A DNA stretch of 64,000 bases. It comes from Dokdonia pacifica (GTDB lineage: Bacteria; Bacteroidota; Bacteroidia; Flavobacteriales; Flavobacteriaceae). Positions 61,422 to 64,000 of the stretch are shown here, one piece after another. Position 1 is the stretch's first letter. Every line of letters begins with the position of its first letter. The position numbers and the translations under genes are program-made. Below the pieces are notes generated by a model. It was not told the DNA's origin and made no database searches. It saw only the letters and a program-made list of their open reading frames with translations. The stretch lies in the NCBI RefSeq assembly GCF_900188275.1, contig NZ_FZNY01000004.1, positions 1 through 64,000 on the forward strand. Direction: 5' to 3'.

Positions 61422-61463
61422 TCGAATTCTAAGAATTCCGACTTTTAATTCTAAGAATTCCGA
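61422..61463. promoter_or_regulatory. Two tandem AATTC-type palindromes in the divergent region
   Basis: The 17-bp sequence AATTCTAAGAATTCCGA occurs twice, at 61425-61441 and 61447-61463, 22 bp apart. Each has the AATTCT-A-AGAATT palindrome. They lie between regulator 1 (minus) and peptide 2 (plus) and may be operators for the regulator. Confidence 0.6.
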
Positions 61464-61475
61464 TATTCATTTCTT

Positions 61476-61504
61476 GTTTATCTATTAAAAGCCTTTCATA
61501 TTTG
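61476..61504 (+). promoter_or_regulatory. Candidate promoter of peptide gene 2
   Basis: CATATTTG (61497-61504) has one mismatch to TAnnTTTG, with TTG about 20 bases upstream. It places the transcript start near 61512, before the pseudoknot element, which would then be in the 5' leader RNA. Confidence 0.4.
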
Positions 61505-61546
61505 AGTTTTATAGAGGTACTCCAATCATACTATTTTAAGGAGAGT

Positions 61547-61580
61547 AGACATAAACCTTGAATGTCTCTAAACGATCAAG
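61547..61580 (+). promoter_or_regulatory. Pseudoknot-like leader element B
   Basis: Stem 1: AGACAT (61547-61552) with ATGTCT (61562-61567). Stem 2: CTTGA (61557-61561) with TCAAG (61576-61580). Loops: AAAC and CTAAACGA. It ends 32 bases before the ATG of peptide gene 2. Confidence 0.7.
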
Positions 61581-61612
61581 AGTTCAATTAATTTATTAAA
61601 AAACAACGAATT

Positions 61613-61801
61613 ATGTTAAAATCAATTTCAAATTTAGGAAAGGAATTAAACAAATCTGAAAAAGAACAAATTAACGGAGGCTTTGGAGGTGTTTTCTTTG
61701 ATTATTGTAGTAAAATAGTACTACAACATGAGTGTATTGCAAACCCAGCTTGTGCTTGGAATGGAAGTTCATGTTATACTAAAACTCCACACATAGTTTA
61801 A
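61613..61801 (+). CDS. Double-glycine leader peptide, Cys-rich (peptide 2)
   Basis: The 62-residue paralog of peptide 1 has leader MLKSISNLGKELNKSEKEQI then NGG (22-23) and four Cys (C32, C41, C47, C54) with the same 8, 5, 6 spacing. The core end CAWNGSSCYTKTPHIV is the same in both, and DNA identity over the last about 50 bases is nearly complete, while leaders differ. It stands between regulator 1 (divergent) and peptide 3. Confidence 0.75.
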   Translation: MLKSISNLGKELNKSEKEQINGGFGGVFFDYCSKIVLQHECIANPACAWNGSSCYTKTPHIV

Positions 61802-61812
61802 TATTACCAACA

Positions 61813-61853
61813 AAACAAGATAGACCGTTAAGTGTTTATCTTGTTTCGTTTTT
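61813..61853 (+). terminator. Terminator of peptide gene 2
   Basis: AAACAAGATA (61813-61822) pairs with TATCTTGTTT (61837-61846); CG and seven T follow. Confidence 0.85.
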
Positions 61854-61928
61854 TTGAATTTAACGAGGCCTTATACCTTAATTGATATAAGGTAACTCGA
61901 ATCAATAGAATTATTTTTAGTGAAGGGT

Positions 61929-61962
61929 AGACATAGACCTTGAGTGTCTTTAAATGGTCAAG
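61929..61962 (+). promoter_or_regulatory. Pseudoknot-like leader element C
   Basis: Stem 1: AGACAT (61929-61934) with GTGTCT (61944-61949), one T-G wobble. Stem 2: CTTGA (61939-61943) with TCAAG (61958-61962). Loops: AGAC and TTAAATGG. It ends 30 bases before the ATG of peptide gene 3. Confidence 0.7.
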
Positions 61963-61992
61963 ACTTTTATTATTTTTTAAATATTATGTATT

Positions 61993-62169
61993 ATGAAAAA
62001 ACTAATTTCAAACATTGGGAAAGTTAAGGTTTTAAATAGAGAAGAACAGAAATCAATAAACGGGGCAAGTCAATGCTATTTTGATTGCCATAACAGTTGT
62101 CTTGCTAGTTCTAATGGATGCAGATCACATTATGCTGCTTGCATGGATGTTTGCACTCTTGGTTGTTAG
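61993..62169 (+). CDS. GA-leader peptide with seven Cys in symmetric spacing (peptide 3)
   Basis: The 58-codon gene reads MKKLISNIGKVKVLNREEQK, SINGA (Gly24-Ala25 as likely cleavage mark), then a 33-residue core with seven Cys at 28, 32, 36, 43, 50, 54 and 58, ending in Cys. Spacing is 3, 3, 6, 6, 3, 3, a mirror pattern. The leader is related to those of peptides 1 and 2, and the same leader RNA element lies upstream. The stop TAG (62167-62169) follows directly. Product may be disulfide- or thioether-linked. Confidence 0.72.
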   Translation: MKKLISNIGKVKVLNREEQKSINGASQCYFDCHNSCLASSNGCRSHYAACMDVCTLGC

Positions 62170-62230
62170 CATCATTAATATTAAAAATAAATTGGCATTT
62201 TTGAACATAAAGATGCTTAATTACATACTA

Positions 62231-62263
62231 AAAGAGGGTGTTTATAAATTAAACGCCCTCTTT
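62231..62263. terminator. Terminator between peptide 3 and RiPP 2 (convergent)
   Basis: AAAGAGGGTGTTTA (62231-62244) and TAAACGCCCTCTTT (62250-62263) form a 14-bp stem with one wobble, active in both directions. Confidence 0.9.
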
Positions 62264-62299
62264 AATTTTATTCTAATAATATGGTTTTTAATAAGACAA

Positions 62300-62524
62300 T
62301 TAACAATTTTGTTCGGTCATAATTTGATTATCGCAATCATTAAAACAAGATTTACAAGTAAAATAAAATGTTTCTGGACAAGTTGCAGTTCCCGTTGGGC
62401 AGATATCGGGATTTTTAGTATGTCTTGTTACAATACCTCCCGTACCTCCAATAATAGCTACTGAATCATTTAATCTTGATATAGTTAATTTGTTTAAGCT
62501 TAGTACTTTTTTTGATTTTTTCAT
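62300..62524 (-). CDS. RiPP precursor peptide with GG leader (RiPP 2)
   Basis: The 74-residue paralog of RiPP 1 has leader MKKSKKVLSLNKLTISRLND, then SVAIIGG (26-27) and a core with six Cys (42, 49, 57, 60, 64, 74), Thr-rich (CPTGTATCPETFYFTCKSC). The CxxC pair near the middle is shared with RiPP 1. No modification enzyme is in the window. Confidence 0.7.
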   Translation of the reverse strand: MKKSKKVLSLNKLTISRLNDSVAIIGGTGGIVTRHTKNPDICPTGTATCPETFYFTCKSCFNDCDNQIMTEQNC

Positions 62525-62604
62525 GAGATTTATTTTTTGTTTTTTATTTGGAACAAATCTATCTTTTTCAACGAGCTATGCAAAGGAAAAATGCCTTGTT
62601 TATC

Positions 62605-62625
62605 TCGAAATTTCAGGAATTTCGA
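62605..62625. promoter_or_regulatory. AATTC-type palindrome upstream of RiPP 2
   Basis: TCGAAATTTC-N-GGAATTTCGA has one mismatch in its 10-bp arms and the same layout as the palindrome upstream of RiPP 1, including CTAA after it. It lies about 81 bases before the RiPP 2 start, at the end of regulator 2. Confidence 0.55.
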
Positions 62626-64000
62626 CTAAATAGTTGTATCATTTTTAAGGTTTCTTATGTAGTAAGAGGGTTTGATGCCTGTTTTCTTCTTGAAGGCAGT
62701 AGCAAAGGATTCAGCGGTATTAAAGCCCGCTTCTTCACTAATACTTTTAATGGTGTATAACTGTAAAGTCTTGTTTTCTTTTAATTCTTTTAAGATATAA
62801 TCAATTCTATGATCATTAATATAGTTAATGAACGATTTTCCCTTATGAATATTTATAATTTTAGAAAGATACTTAGTATTAGTACTACATTTTTTTGCTA
62901 ATGAAGTAATATTAATATTAGGTACTAAAAACTCATTTTTAGCTTCAAACTCATCTAATTTTTTCAAGACAGAAGTAATTACCGTATCATCAATATTTAA
63001 TTTCTGAACAGGCGTTGTAGTAATAGGAGTTTTGGGACTAGTTGTTTTTGGCTTTTCTTTATTGTTGAGCTCTGAAATAATAACATTATACCGTTTTCTA
63101 TGTTTCTTGTATCTGCTATATTGAATAATAAATAATAGCATTGATAGTAAAATTAAGAGTCCTAGATATATGGTTCTAGTGTTCGTTTGATCTTCTAATT
63201 TGTCTATTAATACTTGCTTGCTTTTTAATAATTGTGGCGTATCAAAGTCAGCATAAAGTCTATCTGTTGTTTTTAAATTTCTAGAAGAGATGATTGTTTT
63301 AAGTTCTAGAAATTTATTGGTAATATCCAATTGGTTTTTAAAATCACTTTTTTCTTGGTAATATGAAATAAGAAAATCATAAGCAGTACTTGCTTCTGGA
63401 AGTACAAGTTTTGTTTTAGTAAGTATAGAATCTACTTTTAAATAATAGGATTTTGCTTTTTCCTGATTTTTATATTGAAGTTGCTGTATTTTGCCAAGGT
63501 ATATTTGCGATAGGATATAATAGGTTTGACTCTCTGGATTTAATTTTAATGTTGAAGATCCTTCTTTTAATAATTCTTGTGCGCTTATGTAATCTTTTTT
63601 ATAATAAAGATTTATTCCTTCATTAATAGTTAAAATCTTTCCATATGAAGGGATTACTTGATTAGCAATATCTATAATAGTATTATAATAATAGGTGGCA
63701 GAATCGTATTTTTTATTATGACGGAGGGACTCTGCGATGTTTATAACATTGGTAATAGTTCTTATCGTGTCAATAGGTTGTTTTGTGTTTCCATATTCAA
63801 AACATCTTTTGTAAAGTTCTAAAGCTTCATCATGCTTTCCTATACCTTCTTTTACTTTGGCGATATTGGTAAGTAGAATATATTGATATTCTTCTATTTC
63901 ATATTTTTCAACAAGCTTTAATGCCTTTAAATAATATATGAGTGCTTTGTCATATTCATAATAATCATGATAGATACCTCCAATATTTGTATAAACGGGA
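62626..64000 (-). CDS. TPR sensor with transmembrane helix and AraC-type HTH (regulator 2), 5' end outside window
   Basis: I read the minus strand through to 63999 with no stop: residues such as YHDYYEYDKALIYYLKAL and GKHDEALELYKRCFEYG match the TPR part of regulator 1, so the gene is longer than the part from 63330. The membrane helix (TIYLGLLILLSMLLFIIQY) and the AraC-type domain (NINITSLAKKCSTNTKYLSKIINIHKGKSFINYINDHRIDYIL, TIKSISEEAGFNTAESFATAFKKKTGIKPSYYI) are complete. The linker carries a Thr/Pro run (KTTSPKTPITTTPVQ). It is the paralog of regulator 1, at the same place relative to its RiPP gene. Confidence 0.75.
   Translation of the reverse strand, partial: PVYTNIGGIYHDYYEYDKALIYYLKALKLVEKYEIEEYQYILLTNIAKVKEGIGKHDEALELYKRCFEYGNTKQPIDTIRTITNVINIAESLRHNKKYDSATYYYNTIIDIANQVIPSYGKILTINEGINLYYKKDYISAQELLKEGSSTLKLNPESQTYYILSQIYLGKIQQLQYKNQEKAKSYYLKVDSILTKTKLVLPEASTAYDFLISYYQEKSDFKNQLDITNKFLELKTIISSRNLKTTDRLYADFDTPQLLKSKQVLIDKLEDQTNTRTIYLGLLILLSMLLFIIQYSRYKKHRKRYNVIISELNNKEKPKTTSPKTPITTTPVQKLNIDDTVITSVLKKLDEFEAKNEFLVPNINITSLAKKCSTNTKYLSKIINIHKGKSFINYINDHRIDYILKELKENKTLQLYTIKSISEEAGFNTAESFATAFKKKTGIKPSYYIRNLKNDTTI

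Overview
The window comes from the chromosome of a marine Flavobacteriaceae-type bacterium (Bacteroidota), possibly Dokdonia-like; the genus is a guess. The signs are low GC, promoters of the TAnnTTTG type, type IX secretion (T9SS) parts and sorting domains, the DUF3667, DUF4230 and DUF4260 families, and 13 copies of a palindromic repeat (core TACGCTTTCGCGAAAGCGTA). I see no rRNA, complete tRNA, transposase, integrase or CRISPR.

Layout. 1-2221: end of a PorP/SprF gene and a PorE-like OmpA protein of the T9SS. 2279-9382: DUF456 gene, then a BlaI repressor operon with two BlaR1-like M56 sensor proteases fused to TonB-like domains, an esterase, a TPR protein and a lipoprotein. 9385-15965: housekeeping and envelope genes (glycosyltransferase, flippase-like protein, RuvC, DUF3667, HemW, cyclase). 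16147-21442: minus-strand block of unknown secreted proteins, including two lipoprotein paralogs, one frameshifted at an A7 run. 21884-27059: DUF4260, DUF4230, P-loop ATPase, transglutaminase, YjbR, MutS-like genes. 27163-29920: cassette-like orphan genes and large inverted repeats. 29946-33107: VOC protein, YdjM-like hydrolase, orphan lipoprotein.

33550-42981 is a trans-4-hydroxy-L-proline catabolic cluster: AraC regulator, pyrroline-4-hydroxy-2-carboxylate deaminase (DHDPS family), ketoglutarate semialdehyde dehydrogenase, DUF885 peptidase, 4-hydroxyproline 2-epimerase, FAD-dependent D-hydroxyproline oxidase and an ATP-grasp enzyme. A four-helix-bundle (S23) gene flanked by simple repeats, one with nine 8-bp units, interrupts it. 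43171-52997 holds a large T9SS cargo protein, small unknown genes, a TPR/beta-barrel outer membrane protein and a flippase. 53419-55583 encodes EgtD and EgtB of ergothioneine synthesis. 55708-57588 is a tandem family of four small periplasmic TonB-like proteins related to the C-termini of the M56 sensors. ThyA follows.

58819-64000 is the most striking part: a duplicated peptide locus. Each unit has plus-strand double-glycine (GG/GA) leader peptides rich in cysteine, a minus-strand RiPP-type precursor, and a minus-strand regulator with an exported TPR region, one membrane helix and an AraC-type DNA-binding domain. All three plus-strand peptide genes have, about 31 bases before the start codon, the same element that can fold as an H-type pseudoknot, with compensatory changes in both stems. 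AATTC-centred palindromes lie upstream of the precursors and peptide 2. I propose a peptide secretion and sensing system with RNA-level control; this is inference.
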